A stretch of DNA of 64,000 bases from Gibbula magus (Eukaryota; Mollusca; Gastropoda; Trochida; Trochidae), in the NCBI GenBank assembly GCA_936450465.1, contig OW388300.1, forward strand, positions 47,506,358 through 47,570,357, written 5' to 3'. The first letter of the stretch is position 1. Each line of letters opens with the position of its first letter. The translations under genes and the position numbers were made by a program. Of the stretch, positions 38,673 through 48,162 are shown in pieces. The notes beneath the pieces were generated by a model. The model ran no database searches and was not told the DNA's origin. It saw only the letters and a list, made by a program, of their open reading frames with translations.

Positions 38673-39199
38673 ATTTCATCAAATCTGAGTTTATACTTAT
38701 AAAGTAAAGTGATCGGGTTATTTTGTGTAAATTGTGTTTTCATGGATATTGAATGAGCCATAATCGTGAATTACATCTAAAATGCACAATCGGTAATGTC
38801 AACTACAATTAGTTTATTTTCCACAAAATGTATCCCATGTGCATAAACCAATCAATTCAGTTGGCATTTATATTAACATCCCCGTCTATTGGCATCTACT
38901 TTTTGTAATGTTAGTGTAATTCTTTCACTGTTTAAGGCAGATTCCAAAGTTGAAAGAGAAATTTCCATTTAAAAACTTAACCAACCCAGACGGGTCCTAC
39001 TAATGGACATGTTATTGAATCAGTAGCAATACTTCAATTCTCAATTAATGTTTATTTCTCTTTTGTTGAATTTCTCATTTCTAACCGGATACCCTGAATG
39101 ATTCAAGAAATGTAACCATTTAATTTATTTGTTTACTTGACTTTTATTTGTTATTTTATTGTCTCGAATCTATAGGTAATTAATTAGTCATTGTAAAAA
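38673..39199. other. Left flank of the DIRS insertion, no feature seen
   Basis: AT-rich sequence without ORFs of interest. Confidence 0.4.
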
Positions 39200-39222
39200 A
39201 CTATTATTTAATATACTCTCCG

Positions 39223-39353
39223 TGATAGTTAACAATATGCCCAATTATCCTAATCTGTCTAATCCCGACAATCTTTACACAGCTTAAAGACAGAGTTATC
39301 GCTCAAGTGAACTGCACTCACCACTCACCGGCAGGTGGCCTACCTTATATGGC
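39223..39353 (+). repeat. DIRS left inverted terminal repeat
   Basis: 131 bp, identical by eye to the reverse complement of 44756-44886. It begins TGATAGTTAACAATATGCCC and ends CCTTATATGGC. Confidence 0.95.
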
Positions 39354-39619
39354 ATTTTGCTTTTCTGTCGGCCATCGAAGCATGTTGTGTTTTGATAGCT
39401 CTCTAATTCGATAGTAATAAGATTATTGTCTCGACTTTGTTCTCCTTCTCAGTTGTAATTTTTCTGTCTGAGGGTGGTTAGACTGCCTTTCGCGAAGTAG
39501 TCTCTCTCCTTTAGACAGGTTTAGTGGTTGTTGACTGCAGTTGACGTGTCAACTGTTGTTGATTTCGGGGTGCTCGTTCTGCACGTGCAGTCCGTGCAGG
39601 TCGGTGATCTCGGGGCCGC

Positions 39620-41314
39620 TTGCGCGTGCCGCCTGTCCCTTGCGCTTGGCGCGGGGGTCATACCGCTTGCCCTTCTGTTTTCTGCTGTAGCGGTTGGCGC
39701 TTGCCGCCTGCGCTTGGTTGCTCTTGCCGCTGGCGCGTGGATAGCGCCTGCCGCCTCCTCTTGATAGGTTGTCGCCTGGGTTGGACAGCGCTTGTCGCCT
39801 GGGTTGGATTGCGCTGCCGCCTGCGTTTGTTTAGCGCTTGCCGCTTGCGCATGGATAGCGCCTGCCGCCTCCTCTCGGTAGGTTGTCGCCTGGGTTGGAC
39901 AGCGCTTGTCGCCTGGGTTGGATTGCGCTGTCGCCTGCGTTTGTTTAGCGCTTCCCCTGACGCCGAGTCCTTTCCAGACCGGCGACTTTCGCCTAGGAGG
40001 AAGAGGAAACACAAGTCCAAGAAGAGGAGGTTGAGGCCTCTTTCTCCTCCTCCCTTTGATACAAGGAGATTGACTGAGGATATTCTGTCCTCAGTCAAGG
40101 ACATGGTTTCCTCCATGCTGGACAGACGACTGCCGGCGCAGACTAGGGTTGAGGAAGGGGTAACTTCGCCCTCGACCTCCCCGCCGTCCACGCCCAAGAG
40201 GAGGAGGGTGGTGGTTGTTTCACCTGCCGGCACCTCCTCAGATCCAGACAAGTCGGCCCCGGAGGTGGCTTCCCAGGAGGGTGGGATGTCCACTTCAGGG
40301 AGATCCTCTCCCGAGTTGACCATTGTGGAGACGCCTCAAGTGGATGCCCCTGACCTCAAGGAACGCCTGGCGGCTATCGCCGACTTGTGTCAAGTGGACT
40401 TAGTTGAGGTTGAGGATGAACCCTCCTCGACCAAGCTGGCCAGAATGGAGACATTCTGCACCGAGGAAGAGGCGCCTACCCAACGCCTCGTGGCACTGCC
40501 GCCACACAGACTCCTTCAGGCGGCGGGCAGGGATTACGACGCCAATGTCGCCGCGGCGGCGCCAGGCCGTCTCCTGCCCCCCCTGGTTCTGGGTGAGAAG
40601 CAGCGCGCTTCCCTCCCAGTAGCACAGTCTTCTTTCCCCCTCTGTCCCCCTGTCCTGGACGACGATATTCGCCGGGTGGCCGTCCCCTCCGTACCTCACC
40701 AGGTGTCGGACGCTCACTTGAGCCATCTTGACAAAGAGGCTAGGAGCATCCTGGGGTTGGCCAATCACGTGGCGCATGCCTGTCAGGGTATGGCATCCTT
40801 TGCGAAGGAGGCGGGGATGGAGGGAGGGGCGAAGGCTCTTTACCGCGGTTTCGGCGCCGTGGCGGGGAACATCGCTCAGATGATGTTGTGCGCCTCCCGC
40901 ATTTCGGCGGGGGTCACAAATCTCAGGAGAGATGGTTTCCTTGCCCGGACAAACCTTCCGGCGGAGCTCCGGAACCGTTTGCGGGCCGCTCCCGCGTCAT
41001 CTTCATCTCTCTTTGATGGGCAGATTGCCGGGGTCCTCCGGCAGCGGCAGGAGTGTCAGCAGCAGGAATTGACCAACAGACTGGCCGCTGGCGGGGGTAG
41101 AGCCTCTTCTCAGACGCATACGCCCAAGAAGAGGAAGGGAGGCGCGAACACTCCCGTGGGTAACGCCAAGACTGGCGGAGTTTCCTTTCGGTTTGGGGGT
41201 CGGCAGGACAGAAGTCGTGACTTCAATGCCGGCCCCTCTCCCAAGCACACCCCCAAGAAGGGAAGTCAGCGTGGCAGGGGCCGCGCATATGGAGGTACCC
41301 CGAGGAAGCAGTGA
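39620..41314 (+). CDS. DIRS ORF1, Gag-like
   Basis: Open for 564 codons. The true start is uncertain: the first third is an Arg/Cys/Leu-rich translation of a GC-rich direct repeat and may be untranslated leader. From about 39950 the protein changes to a basic segment (RRKRKHKSKKRRLRPLSPPP), an acidic middle with Ser/Thr/Pro, and a C-terminal region (about residues 360-560) rich in Arg/Gly/Lys that would suit nucleic-acid binding. It overlaps the RT frame by 122 nt in another frame. No zinc knuckle is seen. The Gag role is assigned by position in the element. Confidence 0.65.
   Translation: MRVPPVPCAWRGGHTACPSVFCCSGWRLPPALGCSCRWRVDSACRLLLIGCRLGWTALVAWVGLRCRLRLFSACRLRMDSACRLLSVGCRLGWTALVAWVGLRCRLRLFSASPDAESFPDRRLSPRRKRKHKSKKRRLRPLSPPPFDTRRLTEDILSSVKDMVSSMLDRRLPAQTRVEEGVTSPSTSPPSTPKRRRVVVVSPAGTSSDPDKSAPEVASQEGGMSTSGRSSPELTIVETPQVDAPDLKERLAAIADLCQVDLVEVEDEPSSTKLARMETFCTEEEAPTQRLVALPPHRLLQAAGRDYDANVAAAAPGRLLPPLVLGEKQRASLPVAQSSFPLCPPVLDDDIRRVAVPSVPHQVSDAHLSHLDKEARSILGLANHVAHACQGMASFAKEAGMEGGAKALYRGFGAVAGNIAQMMLCASRISAGVTNLRRDGFLARTNLPAELRNRLRAAPASSSSLFDGQIAGVLRQRQECQQQELTNRLAAGGGRASSQTHTPKKRKGGANTPVGNAKTGGVSFRFGGRQDRSRDFNAGPSPKHTPKKGSQRGRGRAYGGTPRKQ
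39738..39965 (+). repeat. Tandem 114-bp duplication in DIRS ORF1 leader
   Basis: Two units starting TGGATAGCGCCTGCCGCCTC at 39738 and 39852, offset exactly 114 bp, with few differences. Shorter GCCTGGGTTGGA repeats occur inside each unit. Confidence 0.85.
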
Positions 41315-43256
41315 CTCGTGGGTGGCCCCCGAGCTGCCTCCACAGGTTGTCCCGGCGTGGGAAGGGCCAGTGGGAGGTCGACTCTCTCGGTTTGTGGCCA
41401 ACTGGGCGCAATTGGGGCTCGATCCTTTCGTCTGCAAGGTTTTGGAGCGGGGGTTTCGTATTCCCGTGACACACCGCCCCCCGCTAACCTGTTTTCCAAC
41501 AGAGAGGCCGCTAGAACGAGATCGGCTCGCACTGACGCTGGAACAGGTGGAGACACTCATCTCCAAACGGGCGGTGGAGGAACTCCTGCCCCAAAACCTC
41601 ACTCCAGGATACTATTCTCCGGTCTTCGTGCGACCGAAGCGAGACCCGAAAAAGTGGCGGCTGATCCACGACTTGAAGGAGTTCAACCTCTCCTTCCTAG
41701 AGCGGCCGCCATATTTTCGTCTCTTGACCGTACCATCAGTGATGCGGTTGCTGGAGCCCTTGGATTCGATGATATCCCTCGATCTGCAGGACGCGTATCT
41801 GCACATTCCCATCTACCATGGCGATCGCAGATACCTCCGTTTTGTCCTGGCGGGTCGCCACTTTCAGTGGAACGTTCTACCGTTCGGGATATCGTCGGCT
41901 CCATGGCTTTTCACTCGCGTGACCCAGCCCATCGTCCAATACCTTCATCGAGTGGACGTGCAGTTCGCGATGTATCTGGACGACGGGTTCACTCACAACA
42001 GATCCCCATCTGTTCTGGAGGCGCAACGAGACTTTGTGATAACGTTGTTCAGGCGGCTGGGATGGCTAGTCAACCTAGACAAGTCAGACCTGGAGCCAAC
42101 GACGTCGCTGGTCTTTCTGGGAGCTCGCCTGGATACCGTGACCTACAGAGCTTTCGTCACTACAGAACGGATGGGGCGCTACAAAGATCTCCTGGAATTA
42201 GCACTCCGGGAGCCGCTGTCACTCCGCAAGTGGCAGAGGCTGTTGGGGTTCTTGAGCGCAACCCAACACTTCACTCGAAGGGGTCGGTTGCAGCTCAGGC
42301 CCCTGCAGATTTTCGTAAACGCGCACGTCAGGGAGAAGACTTGCCGTCATGTCTTCCCGATTCCAACCGAGTTGAGACACCACCTCTCCTGGTGGCAGCA
42401 GGAGTCCAACGTGCTGGGGGGAGTGCCCCTCAGGCAGCCCCCAGCGACGTCTCAGCTATACGTGGATGCCTCCACCCAGGGGTGGGGAGCCCACCTAGAT
42501 TCAGACCAAACGGCGGGGGTGTGGTCGCCAGCGCAATCACGACGCCACATCAACGTCCTCGAACTGGACGCCATAAGGCTGGCGATCAGCCATTGGTCAG
42601 GTCACCTGCGGGGGCAGGTCCTGTGTGTTCACACGGACAGCTCAGCGGCGGCCTGGGCCATAAACAAGCAGGGGTCAACCAAGGCAGACTCTCTACTTCA
42701 ACTGGTGGCGGAGCTGTTTCACCTAGTGGACAGTCTCGGACTCTCTCTCAGGGCGGTGCACATCCCAGGAGCCAAGAACGTCCTGGCGGACGCCTTGTCT
42801 CGGCCGGACAAACCTCCTTCGACGGAGTGGATGTTGCACCCGAGGGTGTTCGAGAGTCTGTGTTTGAGGTTCGGCAAACCTCACATAGACCTCTTTGCGA
42901 CTCGGCTCAACCACCAGTTGCCGACGTACGTGTCCCCCGTACCGGACCCGGCCGCGTGGGCTCTCGATGCGCTCGCGTTAGGATGGGAGGGGATGGTCGC
43001 CTACGCCTATCCCCCTCACGCCATCCTGAGTCACGTGGTGGCGAAGGTACAGGAGACACGAGTACTTCAACTCCTACTCATAGCTCCGTTGTGGCCAGCC
43101 AGGGCCTGGTACGTTCCCCTGAGGAGGATGTGCCGCCAAGACCCTGTCCCCCTCCCTCTGAGATGGGACCTATTGACGAGCAAACCAAGCGGGCGGGTTC
43201 ACGAGAACCCCCAGGCGCTCCACCTTCACGCCTGGTTTGTCTCCAAAGGGGGTTGA
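41193..43256 (+). CDS. DIRS reverse transcriptase / RNase H
   Basis: 687 codons. The RT part includes LIHDLKEFN, SLDLQDAYLHIPI and the catalytic YLDD at residues 261-264, followed by LVNLDKSDL and FLGARLD. The RNase H part has LYVDAST (Asp425), NVLELD (Glu457), HTDSSAAAWA (Asp482) and VLADALSR (Asp533), the expected D-E-D-D set. The first Met is convenient but not proven, since translation may be coupled to ORF1, which overlaps the 5' end. The frame also overlaps the recombinase frame at its 3' end, as in other DIRS elements. All visible catalytic residues are intact, so the enzyme could be functional. Its role is to copy the element RNA into circular DNA. Confidence 0.93.
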   Translation: MGVGRTEVVTSMPAPLPSTPPRREVSVAGAAHMEVPRGSSDSWVAPELPPQVVPAWEGPVGGRLSRFVANWAQLGLDPFVCKVLERGFRIPVTHRPPLTCFPTERPLERDRLALTLEQVETLISKRAVEELLPQNLTPGYYSPVFVRPKRDPKKWRLIHDLKEFNLSFLERPPYFRLLTVPSVMRLLEPLDSMISLDLQDAYLHIPIYHGDRRYLRFVLAGRHFQWNVLPFGISSAPWLFTRVTQPIVQYLHRVDVQFAMYLDDGFTHNRSPSVLEAQRDFVITLFRRLGWLVNLDKSDLEPTTSLVFLGARLDTVTYRAFVTTERMGRYKDLLELALREPLSLRKWQRLLGFLSATQHFTRRGRLQLRPLQIFVNAHVREKTCRHVFPIPTELRHHLSWWQQESNVLGGVPLRQPPATSQLYVDASTQGWGAHLDSDQTAGVWSPAQSRRHINVLELDAIRLAISHWSGHLRGQVLCVHTDSSAAAWAINKQGSTKADSLLQLVAELFHLVDSLGLSLRAVHIPGAKNVLADALSRPDKPPSTEWMLHPRVFESLCLRFGKPHIDLFATRLNHQLPTYVSPVPDPAAWALDALALGWEGMVAYAYPPHAILSHVVAKVQETRVLQLLLIAPLWPARAWYVPLRRMCRQDPVPLPLRWDLLTSKPSGRVHENPQALHLHAWFVSKGG

Positions 43257-44323
43257 CAGGGGCGGGGTTTTCCAAGTCCGTCGCCGAAGCGGTCGCATCT
43301 TCGCAGAGATCCTCCATGAGGAATCTCTATGACGCCCAGTGGGGTGCCTTCGCCGCCTTCTGCGCGAAGGAGGGGTATGCTATCCAGGCGGTAACGGTCC
43401 CGCAGGTAGCTGAGTACCTGGTGTACCTACGAGAGGTGAGGAAGCTCAAAGCTTCCTCAATTAACACCAACCTGGCGGCGGTCATGTCAGTCCTTAGGAA
43501 GCGTGAGCCCCAGGTTGACATCTCGGTCCTTAAAGAACTTATTAAGACCTACCGGAATGAGGACGGGCGGAGGAAGCTCAGGCCTCCGGAGTGGGACCTG
43601 ACAGTGGTGCTCAACCATCTCAAGTCGGACCACTATGAGCCATTGACAGAGACGACTCTTCTCCGTCTCACCATCAAAACAGCCTTTTTGGTTGCGATGG
43701 GGTCCGCAGCCAGAATTTCAGAGCTTCACGCTCTCCAGGCGGACCTCTTGCGTTTTGAGGTGAGAGACGGTGGGTCGGCGTCACTGGGGTTAGCCCCTGA
43801 GTTCATCTGCAAGAACCAAGCCGCAGACGAAAGGGGTAGAACCTTTTCGTTACCGTCTCTTTCCGGTAGCATAGATCCGACGGACGAGGATCGGCTCCTT
43901 TGTCCGGTGAGAGCCCTGCGGATCTACACCGAAAAGACCAAGACACTACGTCAAGGGAGAAGGAAACTTTTTCTTCCGCACTCCCAGACTAGTGTTCGGG
44001 AGTTAGACAAGCGTCAACTCAGCGTCTATCTCCGCTCGGCAGTGTTGGACGCCTACAAGGCCGCGGGCCTCGACCCGCCAGCGAAGGCCAATCCACACGA
44101 GATCAGAGCCATCTCGGCTACGATGGCTCTTCACAGTAACATGGCAGTGGCGGACATCATGGCCGGCTGTTTCTGGAAGTCGGGCCTGGTGTTCGCCAAT
44201 CACTATCTTAGAGACGTATCCAACGAGGACATGGAGGGGATTCATCGGTTGGGCGCACAGGTGTACGACCAGCAACGAGTTCCGTCGGCCTCGTACCGAA
44301 GAGGCCTACCCCCCCCTCGTTAA
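41318..44323 (+). CDS. DIRS tyrosine recombinase (functional part about 43200-44323)
   Basis: The frame is open for 1001 codons, but the first ~620 lie under the RT/RNase H gene and are probably a shadow; recognisable recombinase starts about residue 640. An N-terminal core-binding part (MRNLYDAQWGAF, VAEYLVYLREV) precedes the catalytic domain: Arg799 in AARISELHAL, His927-x-x-Arg930 in PHEIRAISATMA, Trp953 and nucleophile Tyr963 in NHYLRDV. That is the R..HxxR..W/H..Y signature of phage-integrase-type recombinases. The protein would insert the circular DNA product, replacing a DDE integrase. How translation begins is unclear; the ATG at 43316 is inside the domain. AATAAA at 44357-44362 may end the transcript. 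Confidence 0.9.
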   Translation: MGGPRAASTGCPGVGRASGRSTLSVCGQLGAIGARSFRLQGFGAGVSYSRDTPPPANLFSNREAARTRSARTDAGTGGDTHLQTGGGGTPAPKPHSRILFSGLRATEARPEKVAADPRLEGVQPLLPRAAAIFSSLDRTISDAVAGALGFDDIPRSAGRVSAHSHLPWRSQIPPFCPGGSPLSVERSTVRDIVGSMAFHSRDPAHRPIPSSSGRAVRDVSGRRVHSQQIPICSGGATRLCDNVVQAAGMASQPRQVRPGANDVAGLSGSSPGYRDLQSFRHYRTDGALQRSPGISTPGAAVTPQVAEAVGVLERNPTLHSKGSVAAQAPADFRKRARQGEDLPSCLPDSNRVETPPLLVAAGVQRAGGSAPQAAPSDVSAIRGCLHPGVGSPPRFRPNGGGVVASAITTPHQRPRTGRHKAGDQPLVRSPAGAGPVCSHGQLSGGLGHKQAGVNQGRLSTSTGGGAVSPSGQSRTLSQGGAHPRSQERPGGRLVSAGQTSFDGVDVAPEGVRESVFEVRQTSHRPLCDSAQPPVADVRVPRTGPGRVGSRCARVRMGGDGRLRLSPSRHPESRGGEGTGDTSTSTPTHSSVVASQGLVRSPEEDVPPRPCPPPSEMGPIDEQTKRAGSREPPGAPPSRLVCLQRGLTGAGFSKSVAEAVASSQRSSMRNLYDAQWGAFAAFCAKEGYAIQAVTVPQVAEYLVYLREVRKLKASSINTNLAAVMSVLRKREPQVDISVLKELIKTYRNEDGRRKLRPPEWDLTVVLNHLKSDHYEPLTETTLLRLTIKTAFLVAMGSAARISELHALQADLLRFEVRDGGSASLGLAPEFICKNQAADERGRTFSLPSLSGSIDPTDEDRLLCPVRALRIYTEKTKTLRQGRRKLFLPHSQTSVRELDKRQLSVYLRSAVLDAYKAAGLDPPAKANPHEIRAISATMALHSNMAVADIMAGCFWKSGLVFANHYLRDVSNEDMEGIHRLGAQVYDQQRVPSASYRRGLPPPR

Positions 44324-44593
44324 TTCGGCTGCTCCTTGGGCCAGTCTAGAGTATGCAATAAACATAGTCTCGATGATTTTAGTGATGCGTTTGTTGTCTT
44401 TTCTTTAGTTGGTGACCACGCGGGTGAGAGTCCCTCCGGTTACGAGTTGGGTCAAGCTTAACCCTCCGGTTGACAGATGAACCCCATCGGGGTTCAGGCT
44501 GGTTACGCTGTATTGGCTCACCAACTTGACTCTTGTTAAGACAGAGCTATCCCTCTTAGGGGCCTCTCGCTCCCCTCCACCTCTGTGGCAATC

Positions 44594-44686
44594 GGGCATA
44601 TTGTTAACTATCACGGAGAGTATATTAAATAATAGTATGTTTTTGTTTAAACATCATTATTTATACTCACCGTTGATAGTTAACAA
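44594..44686 (+). repeat. DIRS internal complementary region (circle-junction copy)
   Basis: The first half is the reverse complement of the extreme left end (39200-39242) and the second half is the reverse complement of the extreme right end (44875-44932), meeting at AATAATAGT (44628-44636). This is the layout DIRS elements use as a template to close the circle. Confidence 0.93.
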
Positions 44687-44755
44687 TCGTAAGTTCCCTC
44701 CCGGCCTCCCCTCGGTCGCGTTCGGCTTCGTGTCTGTCCATCAGAAGAAGCAATG

Positions 44756-44886
44756 GCCATATAAGGTAGGCCACCTGCCGGTGAGTGGTGAGTGCAGTTC
44801 ACTTGAGCGATAACTCTGTCTTTAAGCTGTGTAAAGATTGTCGGGATTAGACAGATTAGGATAATTGGGCATATTGTTAACTATCA
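44756..44886 (-). repeat. DIRS right inverted terminal repeat
   Basis: Reverse complement of 39223-39353 with no mismatch by eye; outside it the two ends differ, as expected for unequal DIRS termini. Confidence 0.95.
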
Positions 44887-44932
44887 ACGGTGAGTATAAA
44901 TAATGATGTTTAAACAAAAACATACTATTATT

Positions 44933-45228
44933 GACATTCTTGTCTCATATTTTTCTTTCTTCTATTTCTATGTCCATCTCACCCAAAATGTGTTGTCCAC
45001 TTTAAGAACAGTCTTTAAGTCAAGCCTAAGTATTTCAACCCAATCCATGGCCATAGCATTTCGAAATGTTCAAATATGACTTATGGAAAAGAATATATAG
45101 ATAGATAATACATACTTGATTGATTAATTTGTTGTTCTTACTTCTTCAGGGCATACTGTGTATATTTTAGTCATAAACTAATCAAACTTGATATTAAGAT
45201 TCATATAAACTGAAAGGAAATTCGAATA
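44933..45228. other. Right flank of the DIRS insertion, nothing seen
   Basis: AT-rich sequence; no feature supported. Confidence 0.4.
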
Positions 45229-45619
45229 TTAGAACGTTGACACGAAGTAGTTACGTGTTATTCTATTGAAACCTACACTGTCATACAGAGAGCACGGTAT
45301 GTTATGGGGACACCTGGGGATCTTGTATGTTCGTTTTTGTCTCTGTAAGTGTGTATCTAGAAACCAACACAGCCAAACATAAGAAGTGATAAACGGGAAT
45401 GTCACCATTCTCCTCCCTATTCATCGTGTTGACACATATACATGCACGACAAACAACACTTTTTCTAAAAATACCAACCATCATCTTACCGTATGTTTTA
45501 TTATGATAGACGGGTAAATCCGCTAGTTGTGGCAAATAAAGGCATATCTGGGCATGTAATGCATTAGGTGTATGAACTGTGGTGTTATATTGCCATGGCT
45601 TATCATCCACAAGTAAAAC
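45229..45619 (-). CDS. Possible two-exon 3' part of a minus-strand gene
   Basis: Reading the minus strand, exon 45490-45619 (after TTTTAAG, before GTAAG) gives VLLVDDKPWQYNTTVH... ending YHNKTYG with two N-glycosylation sequons. Exon 45229-45356 (after GGTTTCTAG) continues in the same phase with KRTYKIPRCPHNIPCSLYDS and ends in TAA. The joined frame of about 85 codons is open and compositionally protein-like, with acceptable splice sites and a basic KR before the Cys pair. No upstream exon or signal peptide was found, and no family is recognised. It could be a real small secreted protein, a relic, or chance. Confidence 0.3.
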
Positions 45620-46560
45620 CTTAAAAGGGGAATATATGGCATAAACGCACATGTGCAAATATAATTCTAGTTTATTATTCACTGTCTTTGGTAGACATTC
45701 CCTATCTTAATCTTCGGTGACATCTTGAAACATGAGAGCAACTGTAGCAAACATCAAGAGATTTAGGACGTGTGTAAACAGCTCTACAAGAAAGCAATAT
45801 CGAAAATGTTCCCTGTCACACGTGTAGTGAACATATCTTAATAAAGCTCGATTATACTCAGTAACATTAATATAAATAACTTTCGTTAACAATTTATCAA
45901 ATCTTGCTGGCTTTAACTGTCGTTATGAAGCATATTATCGCCCGAAGGCATAATCATAACATCATACATATTTGTCCACATGTGAGGACTAGAGCAATTG
46001 ATATATTTATCAACTACCGTAACAAACATTTAACCGAAACTGCAATCAACACCCTCAATTGTTCACTTCCACACCAGGTACCCATTTATACTGTTCTTTA
46101 AAATTATATCCCCAAATTGAACACCAGTTCATGTTTCAGTGTTTTGCAGACAAAAAAACCCCTTAAAGTCCCGGATTATGCAGCTATGACTCGGGTCATT
46201 GTACTCAACCACGTATCCAAAACTATGAACAACGACGACCCTACTATAGCGATTGTGTTCTGTGACATGTACACTGAATAATTCATGCTGTTGTGATCTG
46301 ATGCAGTGTGGGAACCGTTTTTCTTTAAGGAAATAAACATACAAGGAAGGTTTAAAAAAAAATATGTCAACTATTAAACTAAAAACTGCATCAGTTTTGT
46401 TTTGTTATTCACGGTTTCAACCTTTGAACATGCTATTTATGAAACACTTACAGGCTACACAAGATTCAAGTGACATTTAATTATCGGATTTGAAGGATAT
46501 AAACAACTGGTCTAACTGTTAGACGTATTGTCAATTAGAATAGAAACTTTAATTTTCTGC
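45620..46560. other. No supported gene
   Basis: Short cysteine-poor ORFs on both strands. A minus frame at 45707-45892 has a hydrophobic stretch (LLMFATVALMF) that could be a signal peptide, but no clean donor links it to the downstream candidate exons. Confidence 0.35.
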
Positions 46561-46694
46561 ATAACAACTTCTTTAATGTGAAAATACACTACGTTTCGGA
46601 GTATATACTCTTTCCATCATCATCGTTCAACCTGGTGAAGGAGTGAGTATATACTCCGAAACGTCGTGTATTTTCATATTAAAGAAGTTGTTAT
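46561..46694. mobile_element. Foldback element with 50-bp arms
   Basis: 46561-46610 and 46645-46694 are near-perfect complements (ATAACAACTTCTTTAATGTG / its complement; ACGTTTCGGAGTATATACTC / its complement) around a loop with ATCATCATCG. It is small and lacks a clear target duplication. Confidence 0.85.
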
Positions 46695-46756
46695 CCTGTT
46701 CTTATGTATTCCACTTCTAAATGTCATTAAGAGACATTGTATCGTCAATGTTATAG

Positions 46757-47075
46757 GTATGATTGACCAATATCTTCGTTAAACACCAGGACTTCACAAT
46801 TCGGGTAACTCAACACACGCACGAGGTATAATTTACAGAGAGTGCCCACAGCGACGATCTGAATCAAATCTCCACTCTCTCTTCCACACAAGTAGACACA
46901 GCAGTCACGAAGAGATGTAGAACTTGCGTCAGGGCCTATCTTCAAACGTGACAGAGACGAGTGGTAATATACATACCATCAACTACTCGGACACCTGAAA
47001 TGTCGTCCATTTGATGAACACGTCCACTGACCACTCGACAAGCATTTCCGTTGCCGGACATGAACCCATCTGTCA
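46757..47075 (-). other. Coding-like minus-strand debris
   Basis: Minus strand 47075-46977 reads RLTDGFMSGNGNACRVVSGR... to VRVVDG between an acceptor-like TTTCATCAG and a donor-like GTATGT. A different frame below it (about 46945-46757) has a Cys-rich segment with CCVYLCGRESGDLIQ. The frames join only by a frameshift, since the gap is too short for an intron. It may be a broken gene; no family is recognised. Confidence 0.2.
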
Positions 47076-47239
47076 ATCTCTGATGAAATATACAGGGCAC
47101 TTACACGCTATTTATAACAACGGGTCTCTAGACAGAATCGTGCAGATCGTACGCATAACAACACGACCGACTTCTCGACACGAGATTTGTTGCATAAAAC
47201 TTAATGATTTATGTGAAATGTTTGGTAATTGTGTCTAGA

Positions 47240-48162
47240 AGGACTTTATTGAGTAAGGATGTACTTTTCCAAGATATTTGATTTTCAATTTGTGATAATT
47301 CGTTTAACATTTATCGGAATAATTCAATTGATTATTCTGTTTTAAGATTAGTAGGAAATTACAAACATGCATATCTAGATCCAACAATACTATATTTATT
47401 CCGATTAAAGTTATTTATTGGAATCATCCAGCATTTTAAAAATAAAATTCAATAAGGGTTTTAAATATAAAACATGCCTCTCATGACATAAATATCATGC
47501 ACGTTATACTCAAACATGACAATACAACATTATCATAGTTTTAAGACTAAATATTCGAAAACTTCTAACATGTTTCTTAATTGCGAAATTGCAATTTGTC
47601 TAACCTAATTATAAGTTGATATGACTTATATGGACTTTTGTTAATCTAATTAATACTATTTACTATAAGAAGATATGCTAACATTTATGTATTAATCCGA
47701 CAAAACACTTCTACTGAAACAGCATATTAAAAATTAAAATTGTTAACCGATAGAGAAAACCATATTTCACCAGGAGACAATAATCTTACAATGAAGACTG
47801 CTGAAGAAAACAAAACAACAACAAAAAACAACAAAACATTAACAATGACAACAGAAAACAAACCAAAAACAAACAACATTGCCACAGTAGATCTACCAAT
47901 GATGTATGTAGGAATAAATATGCAAACTTCAGCTTATTAAGATTTATTTACTATGAACTATACACAGAAATTATTAGACGATGAAGTCATATGACTTTTA
48001 CGAAATAAGTGGGATTTTGTGTATTGCCTATCTACACAAATTAACAAGATTTTCGTAAATTCATATGACACACTTTCTGTATTACCCAATGCTTTCTTAT
48101 CCATTTGATTCGCGTGAAAATAGCCAGAAAACGTCCCGCGTCTATTGCGACAGCAAGGTACA
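47240..48162. other. AT-rich stretch, nothing firm
   Basis: Contains an A/C-rich low-complexity patch at about 47800-47880. The Asn/Thr/Lys ORF across it reflects composition. Confidence 0.4.

Larger units (their letters stand above)
39200..44932 (+). mobile_element. Apparently intact DIRS-like retroelement
   Basis: About 5.7 kb and distinctly GC-rich within AT-rich surroundings. It has three overlapping ORFs: a Gag-like basic protein, reverse transcriptase plus RNase H, and a tyrosine recombinase. The termini are identical 131-bp inverted repeats (39223-39353 and 44756-44886) plus unequal outer ends, and an internal complementary region at 44594-44686. There is no LTR and no DDE integrase. 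The 9-mer ACTATTATT lies at both ends (39200-39208 and 44924-44932) and at the centre of the internal region, as expected for integration of a circle by recombination. Identical termini and unbroken frames suggest a young copy. A methyltransferase domain seen in some DIRS elements was not found. Confidence 0.92.

Noticed and set aside
39521..40323. Minus-strand Arg/Gln-rich ORFs in the DIRS leader
   Set aside because: GC-rich direct repeats open several frames; no motif, and opposite to the element's coding strand.
41318..43190. First ~620 codons of the recombinase frame as protein
   Set aside because: No domain is visible and it lies wholly under the RT/RNase H gene; GC-rich sequence keeps several frames open.
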